Assembly: GCA_001897855.1 (NCBI GenBank)
Contig: MKUO01000020.1
Span: 1-49,432, forward strand
Direction: 5' to 3'
Length of the DNA stretch: 49,432 nt
Source of the DNA: Bacteroidetes bacterium 43-93
GTDB lineage: Bacteria; Bacteroidota; Bacteroidia; Chitinophagales; Chitinophagaceae
Part shown: one piece after another, positions 16,814-25,602 of the stretch
Layout of the letters: each line of letters starts with the position of its first letter
How positions within the stretch are numbered: the first letter of the stretch is position 1
Notes under the pieces: generated by a model
Databases searched by the model: none
The model's input: the letters and a program-made list of their open reading frames with translations, nothing else
What the model was told of the DNA's origin: nothing
Position numbers and translations under genes: made by a program

Positions 16814-17992
16814 ATGTCTTTTTACACCACAATTGCGCCGGTTACAATTACCTGTAACAAACGTTTGGCGCCTTACCTGGAACAGGAAGTAGCAGAGCTG
16901 GGCTTTACTATCGAAGATCGTTTTGTGACAGGAGTACGTATTAATGCAAGCTTGAATGACTGTATTAAATTGAACCTGAACCTGCGGTGTGCCAGCCAGG
17001 TCTTATATAGCCTGAAGCAGTTTGACGCTTCCGACGCAGACACTATCTATAAGAGGTTGCTGGCCTATCCCTGGGAAAAGATCATTCCCGAAGATGGCTA
17101 TTTTTCCATAACCAGTAATGTGCAGAACGAGACGATCAACAATAATATGTATGCCAATCTGAGGGTAAAGGACGCTATTGTTGATCGTTTCAGAGATAAA
17201 ACAGGCAAACGCCCTAATACCGGTGCAGAACTGACAGGTGCTGTTATTCACCTGTTTTGGAAAAACGACAATGCCGAGGTATTTATAGATACATCGGGGG
17301 ATTCACTGGCAAGACATGGCTATAGGAAGATACCGGGCCGGGCTCCAATGCTGGAAGCCCTTGCATCGGCAACGATCCTGGCTACGAAATGGGATAAGAA
17401 ATCGCCATTCGTCAACCCGATGTGTGGGTCAGGGACAGTTGCCATAGAAGCTGCACTGATAGCTACCAATACCCGCCCCGGCCTGTTCCGGATGAATTAT
17501 GGGTTTATGCATCTTATCGGTTATGATGAAACCGTATATGATAACGAAATGACCATTCTGGATGAGCAAATAACAGAGGTGCCCGGGTTGAGGATAATAG
17601 CAACAGACTACAGCGATATCGCTATAAAAAACGCACAAAAGAATGCCATAGCCGCGGGTGTAGCGGATATGATAGAGTTTTCCGTTTGCGATTTTGCGGA
17701 GACCAAAGTGCCTGAGGGGGAAGCGGGTGTAATGTTTGTAAACCCCGAATACGGAGAACGCCTTGGCGATGAAAAAGAGCTGGAAGAAACCTATGCGCGT
17801 ATAGGCGACTTTATGAAACAAAAATGCAAGGGCTATCATGGATATGTGTTTACAGGCAACCTTGAACTTGCAAAGAAAATAGGACTGAAAGCCAAAAGGC
17901 GAATAGAATTCTATACCAGCACTATTGATTGCCGTATGCTGGAATATGAACTTTATGAAGGAACCAGGAAACCAGTTAAAGAAAATGAATAA
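16814..17992 (+). CDS. rlmL: THUMP-domain class I 23S rRNA methyltransferase (RlmL N-half type)
   Basis: 392 residues from ATG 16814; an ATG at 16775 (TAATG overlap) would add 13 residues. An N-terminal THUMP domain (~1-165) precedes a Rossmann methyltransferase domain with FVNPMCGSGTVAIEAALIA and ATDYSDIAIKNAQKNA. The catalytic loop reads NPEYGERLG rather than the NPPYGERLG of E. coli. It corresponds to the m2G2445-forming half of E. coli RlmL; the second (RlmK) half is absent, as is normal outside gammaproteobacteria. Its stop overlaps the next gene by 8 nt. Confidence 0.85.
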   Translation: MSFYTTIAPVTITCNKRLAPYLEQEVAELGFTIEDRFVTGVRINASLNDCIKLNLNLRCASQVLYSLKQFDASDADTIYKRLLAYPWEKIIPEDGYFSITSNVQNETINNNMYANLRVKDAIVDRFRDKTGKRPNTGAELTGAVIHLFWKNDNAEVFIDTSGDSLARHGYRKIPGRAPMLEALASATILATKWDKKSPFVNPMCGSGTVAIEAALIATNTRPGLFRMNYGFMHLIGYDETVYDNEMTILDEQITEVPGLRIIATDYSDIAIKNAQKNAIAAGVADMIEFSVCDFAETKVPEGEAGVMFVNPEYGERLGDEKELEETYARIGDFMKQKCKGYHGYVFTGNLELAKKIGLKAKRRIEFYTSTIDCRMLEYELYEGTRKPVKENE

Positions 17993-18512
17993 TATACGCC
18001 TTCTCATATATGTGCTCATTTTTTTGTTTTTAGGATCGCAGTCCTATGCGCATAGCAGGGATAGCATTATTACAACACAGGAGTTCAAAATAGAAAGCGC
18101 AGGAAAGAAAACAACCGTAACACTTGCCCAGCTATCGAAATATAAGCAAGCAAAACTGGGGAATGTAAAGATCCTAAACCATAGAGGAGAACAAAAGAGC
18201 ATCATCCGGAATATTACCGGTGTATTGCTGAAAGACGTTGTGGACTCTTCTTATATGAATGTAAACAAGCCTAAAGATTATAGCGAATACTACATTCTGC
18301 TGGTAGCATCTGATGGTTATAAGAACGTATATTCGTGGAACGAGATATATAATACAGATATTGGCAACCATATTTATATCATAACCGGGAAGGATGGCAA
18401 ACCTGCCGACCAAATGGAGGAACGGATATTGGTAATGTCGCTATCTGATATAAACACTGGGCGAAGGCATCTAAAGAACCTCGCCCGCATAGAAATAAAA
18501 AGGGCTGATTAG
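17985..18512 (+). CDS. Periplasmic SUOX-fold-like (molybdopterin oxidoreductase-type) protein without cysteine
   Basis: 175 residues from ATG 17985, with a signal peptide ending near SYAH. The body matches the small molybdopterin-binding domain pattern: GVLLKDVVDSSY, then YYILLVASDGYKNVYSWNEIY, and a DGKPADQMEERILVMSLSD segment ending in RHLKNLARIEI. There is no Cys anywhere, so the usual Mo-ligating Cys is missing. It lies immediately before moaA, their stop and start sharing one base, so it belongs to the Moco block. It may bind a metal or cofactor in another way or act as a carrier; this is inference. Confidence 0.7.
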   Translation: MNNIRLLIYVLIFLFLGSQSYAHSRDSIITTQEFKIESAGKKTTVTLAQLSKYKQAKLGNVKILNHRGEQKSIIRNITGVLLKDVVDSSYMNVNKPKDYSEYYILLVASDGYKNVYSWNEIYNTDIGNHIYIITGKDGKPADQMEERILVMSLSDINTGRRHLKNLARIEIKRAD

Positions 18513-19504
18513 TGCTGATAGATAACCACGGAAGGATCATCAATTACCTGAGACTGGCAGTTACAGACAGGTGCAACCTGCGTTGCAGCTATTGCATGCC
18601 TGAAGAAGGTATTCAATGGCTGGAGCGGAAGGAATTGCTCAGCTTTGATGAAATGCTGCGCACCTGTAACCTGCTTGTAAACGCCGGGATAGAAAAAATA
18701 CGCATTACAGGCGGCGAACCGTTTGCACGTAAGGGGATCATGTCCTTCATATCTGATCTGTCGAAACTAGACGGGCTTAAAGAATTAAATATTACTACCA
18801 ATGGTGTGGTGACTGCTCCACTAATTCCTGAATTAAAACGTCTTGGTATAAAAAGTATCAACCTTAGTGTGGATACACTCGACCGTGACCGATTTTATGC
18901 AATAACCTTCCGGGATGAACTTCCTGCAGTACTCAACACCATTGAAACTGCATTGGCACATGACATATCTTTAAAACTAAACGCTGTAGTTATGAATGGT
19001 AAAAATACAGAGGATATTTTACCACTCGTAGCACTTACAAAAGACCTACCAATAGACGTGCGTTTTATTGAAGAGATGCCCTTTAATGGCGATGGGCATA
19101 CCGAACAGGAAATATTCTGGGACTACAAGCGCATTTTAGACCATATCAAAACCCAACATCCTGCTATAGCCAAAATACAAGACCCTCCCTATTCCACTTC
19201 CTACAACTATCAAATACCTGGGCATAAAGGAAGTGTGGGCATTATTGCCGCATATACCCGATTATTTTGCGGAACATGCAACCGCATCCGCATTACACCG
19301 CAAGGCACACTTAAAACCTGCCTGTATGATAACGGAGTGCTCGACATAAAGAGTCTATTGCGCGATGAGACATTGAACGACGCAACTATAATTAGTGCAA
19401 TACAAGATGCCATTTTGCATAAACCTAAAGATGGGCATGAGGCGGAACGAACGCGCGAAATGAGTAATCCAATTCATGAATCAATGGCTACTATTGGCGG
19501 ATAA
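18512..19504 (+). CDS. moaA: MoaA GTP 3',8-cyclase
   Basis: 330 residues from GTG 18512. N-terminal radical SAM motif CNLRCSYC (CxxxCxxC) is followed by GGEPFARK. The C-terminal second [4Fe-4S] site is FCGTCNRIRITPQGTLKTCLY, and the protein ends in the Gly-Gly tail needed for activity. It makes the first Moco intermediate from GTP with MoaC. The GTG start overlaps the preceding stop by one base. Confidence 0.97.
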   Translation: MLIDNHGRIINYLRLAVTDRCNLRCSYCMPEEGIQWLERKELLSFDEMLRTCNLLVNAGIEKIRITGGEPFARKGIMSFISDLSKLDGLKELNITTNGVVTAPLIPELKRLGIKSINLSVDTLDRDRFYAITFRDELPAVLNTIETALAHDISLKLNAVVMNGKNTEDILPLVALTKDLPIDVRFIEEMPFNGDGHTEQEIFWDYKRILDHIKTQHPAIAKIQDPPYSTSYNYQIPGHKGSVGIIAAYTRLFCGTCNRIRITPQGTLKTCLYDNGVLDIKSLLRDETLNDATIISAIQDAILHKPKDGHEAERTREMSNPIHESMATIGG

Positions 19505-19508
19505 TGTT

Positions 19509-20711
19509 ATGGTAACGGTACAACAAGCTGAAGAAATAGTATTTGCTGAAGCCGGGAGCTACGGTGTAGAACATTTACCTTTTCAATCGGCCATAGGAAG
19601 AGTACTCGCCGTGCCTATACAAGCAGATCGCGATCTGCCGCCGTATGACCGCGTTACAATGGATGGTATTGCTATTAATTACAGAGCATTTGAACAGGGT
19701 CATACAAAATTTAGAATAACAGGTACTCAGGCAGCGGGGGAACATCCTTTAGCAATAGAGGCCCTGGATGAGTGTATTGAGATCATGACCGGTGCGGCGC
19801 TGTCCGAAACTACTGATACAATTGTACGATACGAAGATGTGACCATAGAAAATGGTTTTGCGACTATCCATGTGACCTCAATAAAAAAAGGACAAAATAT
19901 CCATCGCAGGGGAACAGATAGAAAGGTAAATGACATTATACTTAATGCAGGCAATTTAATAGATGCCTCTGCAATTGGCATTGCAGCTTCCACGGGACAA
20001 ACGACTGTTGCGGTGACCCAATTACCTAAAATTGCTATTCTATCTACAGGCAATGAACTGGTAGAACCATCAGAAACACCCAATGAATACCAAATAAGGC
20101 GGTCGAATGTATATGCCATACATGCGATACTACAAGAATATAACGTGGATGCCACGATCCTTCATATTCCCGACGATGTATCTGTTATAGAAAGGATATT
20201 GTCAGAATGTCTGTCTGCATTTGATGCAATTATATTAAGCGGCGGTATTTCCATGGGGAAATTCGATCACTTGCCACAAGTATTGGAGCAATTGCATGTA
20301 AAAAAGCTATTCTACAAAGTGCAGCAGCGGCCCGGAAAACCATTTTGGTTTGGGAAACATACAAACGGCTGCATTGTATTTGCATTCCCGGGCAACCCGG
20401 TATCAACTTTTCTGTGTGCGTACCGCTATTTCGTGCCATGGTTAAGAAGGTCTTTAGGATTGATAACTCAGCCTACTAAATGGGCGAAACTGGATGCGGA
20501 TGTAGTATTTGAGCCCCAATTGCAATATTTTTTACAGGTGAAATTTAGGCACACAGCCGATGCACAATTAATCGCCACTCCTGTTACAGGTAATGGCTCC
20601 GGTGATTATTCCAACCTTGCAGACGCAGATGCTTTTATGGAACTGCCCGCTGAAATCAGTAATTTTAAGAAGGGAAATATATACCCTGTTTGGCCTTACA
20701 AAGCCATTTGA
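19509..20711 (+). CDS. moeA: MoeA molybdopterin molybdenumtransferase
   Basis: 400 residues from ATG 19509, 4 nt after moaA. Markers are DLPPYDRVTMDGIAI near the N-terminus, RRGTDRK, LSTGNELVEP, ILSGGISMGKFDHL and the FAFPGNPVSTFLCAY segment. MoeA inserts molybdate into adenylated molybdopterin. No separate mogA/moaB adenylyltransferase gene is seen in this window, so that step must be encoded elsewhere or handled otherwise. Confidence 0.95.
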   Translation: MVTVQQAEEIVFAEAGSYGVEHLPFQSAIGRVLAVPIQADRDLPPYDRVTMDGIAINYRAFEQGHTKFRITGTQAAGEHPLAIEALDECIEIMTGAALSETTDTIVRYEDVTIENGFATIHVTSIKKGQNIHRRGTDRKVNDIILNAGNLIDASAIGIAASTGQTTVAVTQLPKIAILSTGNELVEPSETPNEYQIRRSNVYAIHAILQEYNVDATILHIPDDVSVIERILSECLSAFDAIILSGGISMGKFDHLPQVLEQLHVKKLFYKVQQRPGKPFWFGKHTNGCIVFAFPGNPVSTFLCAYRYFVPWLRRSLGLITQPTKWAKLDADVVFEPQLQYFLQVKFRHTADAQLIATPVTGNGSGDYSNLADADAFMELPAEISNFKKGNIYPVWPYKAI

Positions 20712-20723
20712 CTTTTAAATACA

Positions 20724-21200
20724 ATGAGCGATTTTACACATATTAATGAGCAAGGCAAGGCCACAATGGTAGATGTTGGTGAAAAGATGCCTACCAAACG
20801 GACGGCTACCGCACGAAGCATTATTTCCGTACCTCCGCTGGTTTTAGAAAAACTAACTAACGGCGATATCCAAACGAAAAAAGGTGCCGTGTTTCAAACT
20901 GCGATTATTGCCGGTATTATGGGTGCAAAGAAAACGGGAGAGCTAATACCACTCTGCCACCCTATTGGCATGGATAATTGCAATATTGATATCTGTGTTA
21001 ATGGTAATGGAGAAATAGAAATATTATGCGCGGCAAGTATAACGGCAAAAACGGGCATAGAAATGGAAGCGCTTACCGGTGCATCCATTGCAGCACTTAC
21101 TATCTACGATATGTGCAAAGCTATGAGCCACGATATAATAATAAAGGAAACCATGCTGATAGAGAAAACGGGAGGAAAAAGTGATTTCAGAAGAAAATAG
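20724..21200 (+). CDS. moaC: MoaC cyclic pyranopterin monophosphate synthase
   Basis: 158 residues. Markers are MVDVGEKMPTKRTATA, GAKKTGELIPLCHPIGM, and TGIEMEALTGASIAALTIYDMCKA, which hold the conserved His and Asp/Lys active-site residues. It completes the first Moco step with MoaA. It overlaps mobA by 20 nt. Confidence 0.96.
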   Translation: MSDFTHINEQGKATMVDVGEKMPTKRTATARSIISVPPLVLEKLTNGDIQTKKGAVFQTAIIAGIMGAKKTGELIPLCHPIGMDNCNIDICVNGNGEIEILCAASITAKTGIEMEALTGASIAALTIYDMCKAMSHDIIIKETMLIEKTGGKSDFRRK

Positions 21201-21795
21201 AAAAGGGCTATATGGCCTTGTTCTTGCCGGTGGCAAAAGTACTCGCATGGGTAGCGACAAAACCGTTATGACCTGGCATGGACAGGAACAACGTTATTAT
21301 CTGGCTGATATGCTGGGCGAATTGTGCGAAGATGTATTTATATCCTGCAGGGCGGAACAAACACATGACATTGCCAACAATTATAAAGTACTAACCGACC
21401 AGGTTGAAGGGAAAGGACCGTTAGGTGCTATACTTACCGCATTTAATACTTATCCCGACAAAGCATGGCTCATTATTGCAAGCGATCTTCCTTTATTAGA
21501 TGAAGAAACTATCTCATGGTTGATAGACAACCGCGATCCAAATTGCATAGCCACCACTTTTGAGAGTCCGCACGATAGCCTTCCGGAGCCGTTAATTACT
21601 ATATGGGAACCTGCGGCTTTTGAAGCAATACAATCATTATTTCAAGAAAATATATCCTGTCCCAGGAAAGTACTGATGCGCAATCTAGAACGAGTTAAGA
21701 TAATAAAGCCTAATAACCCACAAGCCTTACTGAATGCGAATACGCCTGATGATGCCGCCCAAGTTATTAAACTGATACAACACAATCATTCTTAA
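21181..21795 (+). CDS. mobA: MobA molybdenum cofactor guanylyltransferase
   Basis: 204 residues from GTG 21181. The nucleotide-binding loop is LAGGKSTRMGSDK, with GPLGAI around residue 80 and the metal site ASDLPLLDEE. MobA adds GMP to Moco for bis-MGD enzymes. Its presence suggests at least one DMSO-reductase-family enzyme elsewhere. It is sandwiched between moaC and moeB with overlaps on both sides. Confidence 0.9.
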   Translation: MISEENRKGLYGLVLAGGKSTRMGSDKTVMTWHGQEQRYYLADMLGELCEDVFISCRAEQTHDIANNYKVLTDQVEGKGPLGAILTAFNTYPDKAWLIIASDLPLLDEETISWLIDNRDPNCIATTFESPHDSLPEPLITIWEPAAFEAIQSLFQENISCPRKVLMRNLERVKIIKPNNPQALLNANTPDDAAQVIKLIQHNHS

Positions 21796-22844
21796 TGCCG
21801 GATGAATATACCAGATATAGCTGCCAGATAAAACTACCCGGTTTCGGGATAGAAAAACAGGAGTTGTTAACGAAAGCAAGTGTGCTGATCGTGGGTATTG
21901 GCGGGCTTGGCTGCCCGGCAGCACAATATCTTGCATCCAGTGGCATCGGTAAACTAACACTTGTGGATGGCGATGTGGTTTCAAAGTCTAATCTCCATCG
22001 GCAGATCCTCTTCAATGAATCAGAAATTGGAGAAAAAAAAGCATTAGTAGCTCAAAGAAAACTCAGCGAACAAAGCCCTCACATACAGATAGAAACCTTA
22101 GACATACCTGTCAATCCCGAGAACATAGTAGAACTTGTTAGTAGGCATGATTTAACACTGGATTGTACTGACAATTTTGACACCAAGTATCTGCTAAACG
22201 ACGCTTGTGTGCTGGCTGCAAAACCATTGGTCTACGGAGCTATTTATCAATATGAAGGGCAAGTGGGTATTTTCAACGCGGCAAATGATAATGGTAGCAG
22301 AAGTGCCAACTACCGAGATATCTTTCCTGATGTAGACAGCTCGCAGATACCTGATTGCAATGATGGTGGCGTGATCCCTACCCTCGCAGGCATGATTGGA
22401 TTAATGCAAGCCAATGAAGCAATAAAGTATATAACCGACATCGGACAAACCTTAGTGGGTAAACTTGCTATACTTGATGCACTAACGATGCAAACCCGCG
22501 TCATAAAACTCCCAAACGAAACCAAAACTCAAATCAATTCCCTTCCCGTTATTCGCCTGGTTGCAACGGTCAACAAAGCACAATTGAACGAATTTCTTGA
22601 AAATGGTGATTCCTTATTATTGGATGTACGGCCGGCAGAAGAACATGCTGCCTTTAATATAGGTGGAATAAATATTCCGCTTCAATCACTTACCGGGGAC
22701 ATTATAATCCCGGAACATGTCAAAACGATAATTGCCTATTGCGCTACAGGTAAAAGAAGCGGCGAAGCAGTGAAGGTATTAAATAGAAAGCTGCAAGACA
22801 TCAAGGTTTACTCTCTTGAGAAGGGGTTGCAGAATTGGGATTAA
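21795..22844 (+). CDS. moeB: MoeB-type adenylyltransferase with C-terminal rhodanese domain
   Basis: 349 residues from ATG 21795 (TAATG overlap with mobA). The E1 domain has GIGGLGCPAAQYLASSGIG, DGDVVSKSNLHRQ with the Arg finger, DCTDNFDTKY and a Cys in PDCNDGGVIPTLAG. The C-terminal rhodanese module has LLLDVRPAEEH and the catalytic Cys in IAYCATGKRSGEA. It adenylates the C-terminus of MoaD and probably supplies sulfur. The two CxxC zinc motifs of E. coli MoeB are absent (RSANYRDIF here), as in many Bacteroidota homologues. Confidence 0.92.
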   Translation: MPDEYTRYSCQIKLPGFGIEKQELLTKASVLIVGIGGLGCPAAQYLASSGIGKLTLVDGDVVSKSNLHRQILFNESEIGEKKALVAQRKLSEQSPHIQIETLDIPVNPENIVELVSRHDLTLDCTDNFDTKYLLNDACVLAAKPLVYGAIYQYEGQVGIFNAANDNGSRSANYRDIFPDVDSSQIPDCNDGGVIPTLAGMIGLMQANEAIKYITDIGQTLVGKLAILDALTMQTRVIKLPNETKTQINSLPVIRLVATVNKAQLNEFLENGDSLLLDVRPAEEHAAFNIGGINIPLQSLTGDIIIPEHVKTIIAYCATGKRSGEAVKVLNRKLQDIKVYSLEKGLQNWD

Positions 22845-23260
22845 GGATGCGCCGCTACCCAAACCTCCCCATCTTCAAATATTTCCTTTTTCCAGATCGG
22901 CACTGTTTGTTTTAGGGTATCGATGGCATATCTACAGGCATCGAATGCCGCATCTCTATGCGCAGCAGACACCGCGATAACTACGGGCACCTCTCCAACA
23001 TCAAGAATCCCTACCCTATGATGCATTGCAATTTTATGTAGTGGCCAGCGTTGCAGCATTTCCCTTGCAATCTTATCCATTTCCTTCATCGCCATCCGTT
23101 CATATGCTTCAAACTCCAGGCGAAGTACCTTTTTACCTTTCGTATGATTACGGACGGTTCCAACAAAGACATCAATACCTCCGCTTTGCGGTGTCATTAC
23201 CCAATTGATGCAGACATTAATATCTAAGGGTTCTTTCAGTATTTTTATATCAATGTTCAT
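22841..23260 (-). CDS. moaE: MoaE molybdopterin synthase catalytic subunit
   Basis: 139 residues. Key segments are GGIDVFVGTVRNHTKGK, HRVGILDVGEVPVVIAVSAAHRDAAFDAC and WKKEIFEDG, which contains the conserved Lys. Its stop codon overlaps the moeB stop by 2 bases through a shared TTAA on opposite strands. It starts one base into the moaD stop. Confidence 0.96.
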   Translation of the reverse strand: MNIDIKILKEPLDINVCINWVMTPQSGGIDVFVGTVRNHTKGKKVLRLEFEAYERMAMKEMDKIAREMLQRWPLHKIAMHHRVGILDVGEVPVVIAVSAAHRDAAFDACRYAIDTLKQTVPIWKKEIFEDGEVWVAAHP

Positions 23261-23496
23261 TAGCCGCCACTTACAGGAGGTATTATTGCCACCTCGTCAC
23301 TATCCTTAATAATTGAGTCATCAGAAGCATATTCATCATTTACAGCTACCATATAAGAGGATATACCTCGTAATTGGGGATATCTCCCTTCCAATTTCTG
23401 TTTCAATGCACCCACAGTAATGTCCTCATCGACAATCAAATCAATTGATGTCGCCAAAAAAATATCTTTTACAATACCAAACGCTAATATTTCCAT
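23260..23496 (-). CDS. moaD: MoaD molybdopterin synthase sulfur carrier
   Basis: 78 residues with ubiquitin-like fold: ITVGALKQKL, VAVNDEYA, DEVAIIPPVSGG. The C-terminal Gly-Gly is adenylated by MoeB, then becomes the thiocarboxylate that gives MoaE its sulfur. moaD overlaps moaE (TAATG) and follows the tauE-type exporter gene by 5 nt. Confidence 0.95.
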   Translation of the reverse strand: MEILAFGIVKDIFLATSIDLIVDEDITVGALKQKLEGRYPQLRGISSYMVAVNDEYASDDSIIKDSDEVAIIPPVSGG

Positions 23497-23501
23497 AACC
23501 C

Positions 23502-24251
23502 TTACCGAAACAAATGCAAATGTTTTATTAACACTTCTATTCCTGCCACTAAAACAAGTAAAGAAGTCATCCGACGTACTACCAGAAGATCAAACTTCAC
23601 AGCGCTTAACCATGAACCCAGTTGACCACCCGCCAACACTGCAATTGCCAGCAAAGTTATATGAGTATAATCTAAACCGGCAGATATTCCTGAAAGTTGG
23701 CCAGCAATACCTGACAGGGAATTCACTAATATAAACAGGCTTGCAGTAGCGGCAATCTTCTTCGACGTATCCCAACCGGCAAGATTTAGGAGTGGCGACA
23801 GAAAAATACCGCCTCCTATACCTACCATGCCTGACAAAAAACCAATTATTCCCCCCAGGCCTGCATCCCTAAAGACATTAGGCTTATCGGCCATTTTACC
23901 TGCCTTAACTTTTATCCAGAGCAAAATAGCCGCTATAACGAGACTGCATCCTAATACGACAAAAAAGACATCTTCCTTTAATTTGAGCCGGGCTCCCAAA
24001 AAAGCCATTGGGATACTTGTAATAATCAGTGGTAATATTTTCCTCCAATCAACTTGCTTGTTTTTTAAAAATACAAGCGTACCTCCTGTTACTACCACAA
24101 TATTGCATATTAATGCAGTCAGCTTCATTTCCTGAAATGGAATAGCGTATAAGGCTAGTATAGCCAGGTAGCTTGATCCCCCGCCAAAACCTACGGATGC
24201 ATATACAAATGCTATTACAAAGAAAAAAACAAGTAATTCCCAGTGCTGCAT
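23502..24251 (-). CDS. TauE/SafE family exporter
   Basis: 249 residues with about eight membrane helices and the family repeats ASVGFGGGSSYLAIL near the N-terminus and GMVGIGGGIFLSPLL about residue 145. Members export sulfite, sulfoacetate or related organosulfur anions. It leads tauE-moaD-moaE on the minus strand. Inference: the organism handles sulfite or another oxyanion together with molybdoenzymes, but the substrate is not proven. Confidence 0.9.
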   Translation of the reverse strand: MQHWELLVFFFVIAFVYASVGFGGGSSYLAILALYAIPFQEMKLTALICNIVVVTGGTLVFLKNKQVDWRKILPLIITSIPMAFLGARLKLKEDVFFVVLGCSLVIAAILLWIKVKAGKMADKPNVFRDAGLGGIIGFLSGMVGIGGGIFLSPLLNLAGWDTSKKIAATASLFILVNSLSGIAGQLSGISAGLDYTHITLLAIAVLAGGQLGSWLSAVKFDLLVVRRMTSLLVLVAGIEVLIKHLHLFR

Positions 24252-24570
24252 GAACTATACAAAGCCCCTAAGCTACGTATTATTGACCGCGTGCGCAATT
24301 TACCACGGGATTATGCAGGAACTCGTCATTTTTTACCGGTACAACCACATAAATGCCAACTTTAGGCAACAGGCCTTCTTTATCATTTTAAACAAAACAA
24401 ACGTACCAAAGAAAGGATAAGACATTGCTGACTATCTATTGTGCAAGATATAGGCATTCGCACATATGGGGTATATTGTGCAGGCCACTCTTCCGAAAGG
24501 ATAAGTGGCTTTTTACCCTTACAAAACAGAAATAACGGCAGATTTAGTAAGTTCAAGACCGGCTGAAGCT
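24252..24570. promoter_or_regulatory. Divergent intergenic region with duplicated 11-bp and 9-bp motifs
   Basis: No coding sequence is evident. GAAAGGATAAG occurs at 24411-24421 and 24495-24505; TATTGTGCA occurs at 24437-24445 and 24474-24482, so the two motifs are duplicated in reversed order ahead of the LytS-like gene. They may be binding sites for its LytTR partner. I saw no recognisable Moco riboswitch. Confidence 0.35.
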
Positions 24571-25602
24571 ATGAATTCAAACCAGATGAAGAAACGGGCA
24601 TTTACAATCATCATTCATGCATGTGTATGGTTTATATTCTTGTCACTACCCTATCTTTTTAAACCCAGCCATCACAATGCACCTAAAGGGTCTTTACTGG
24701 AGGATCTTATAATCACTCCAAGGTTGGTGGATGGGCTATTACTAATCGGATTATTTTACTTCAATTATTATATAGTAATTCCCAAGTTTTATGCAAAACG
24801 GAAATACTTACCATTAGTTCTTTCTTTATTACTGGGTTTTGTAATATTCCTTGCGGTTAATTATAATATGCGGCCAACTGAATCTATGCATCATGGACGC
24901 GAACACGGGTCGTCTTTGGGTATGGCATTCGGACCGGGATATAATCTGTTCATGTTCATCATCGTCTACGTTTGTTCATTCACATTATCATTGTATAATC
25001 AATTACAAACAGAGAGAGAGGAGAAATTAAATACGGAGATCTCTTTTCTTAAAGCCCAGATCAACCCACATTTCCTGTTTAACACATTGAATAGCATATA
25101 TTCCCTCGCATTGGCAAAATCAGACAAAACTCCGGATGCTGTAGTAAAGTTATCAGGCATGATGCGGTATGCGGTTAGTGACTCCAACCAACAAGATGTT
25201 CCCTTGTCGAAAGAGCTTAACTATATTACCAATTATATAGACTTGCAAAAGATGCGTATACCGGAAACGGTGAAGATCAATTACAGTATTACCGGTAACG
25301 CGAATGAAAAAAAAATCGTTCCTTTCATGATCATACCATTTGTGGAAAATGCTTTTAAGTATGGCATAAACCCGGAGGAAAATTCGGAAATATATATCGA
25401 CATTAACATCAAGGACCGTGAGCTTGGCCTCGTAGTTTTCAATAAGAAAGTATTTGTACAGGAAGACCCGACTACAAGTACCGGGCTCGGCATACGTAAT
25501 ACCAAAGAACGATTAAGACTGCAATACCCAGGTAAGCACAGCTTGACAATTAACGAAACGGATGATAGCTTTACTGTAACATTAAACATAAAACTATCTT
25601 GA
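24571..25602 (+). CDS. LytS/YehU-type sensor histidine kinase
   Basis: 343 residues from ATG 24571 (GTG 24505 and ATG 24586 are alternatives). Four membrane helices in the first ~130 residues enclose a His-containing loop. The kinase region has the His_kinase motif AQINPHFLFNTLNSIY (phospho-His in NPHF), and the ATPase has IIPFVENAFKYGI and GLGIRNTKERL. It belongs to the membrane-sensor kinases that pair with LytTR regulators. It overlaps its partner gene by 4 nt (TTGA). Confidence 0.93.
   Translation: MNSNQMKKRAFTIIIHACVWFIFLSLPYLFKPSHHNAPKGSLLEDLIITPRLVDGLLLIGLFYFNYYIVIPKFYAKRKYLPLVLSLLLGFVIFLAVNYNMRPTESMHHGREHGSSLGMAFGPGYNLFMFIIVYVCSFTLSLYNQLQTEREEKLNTEISFLKAQINPHFLFNTLNSIYSLALAKSDKTPDAVVKLSGMMRYAVSDSNQQDVPLSKELNYITNYIDLQKMRIPETVKINYSITGNANEKKIVPFMIIPFVENAFKYGINPEENSEIYIDINIKDRELGLVVFNKKVFVQEDPTTSTGLGIRNTKERLRLQYPGKHSLTINETDDSFTVTLNIKLS

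Noticed and set aside
17429-18019. 196-residue minus-strand frame opposite rlmL
   Set aside because: Shadow of a well-supported methyltransferase; composition is Phe/Tyr/Cys-rich as expected for antisense frames.
24252-24504. Moco riboswitch in the gap near tauE
   Set aside because: I found no conserved aptamer-like elements, only short direct repeats; the call would be guesswork.
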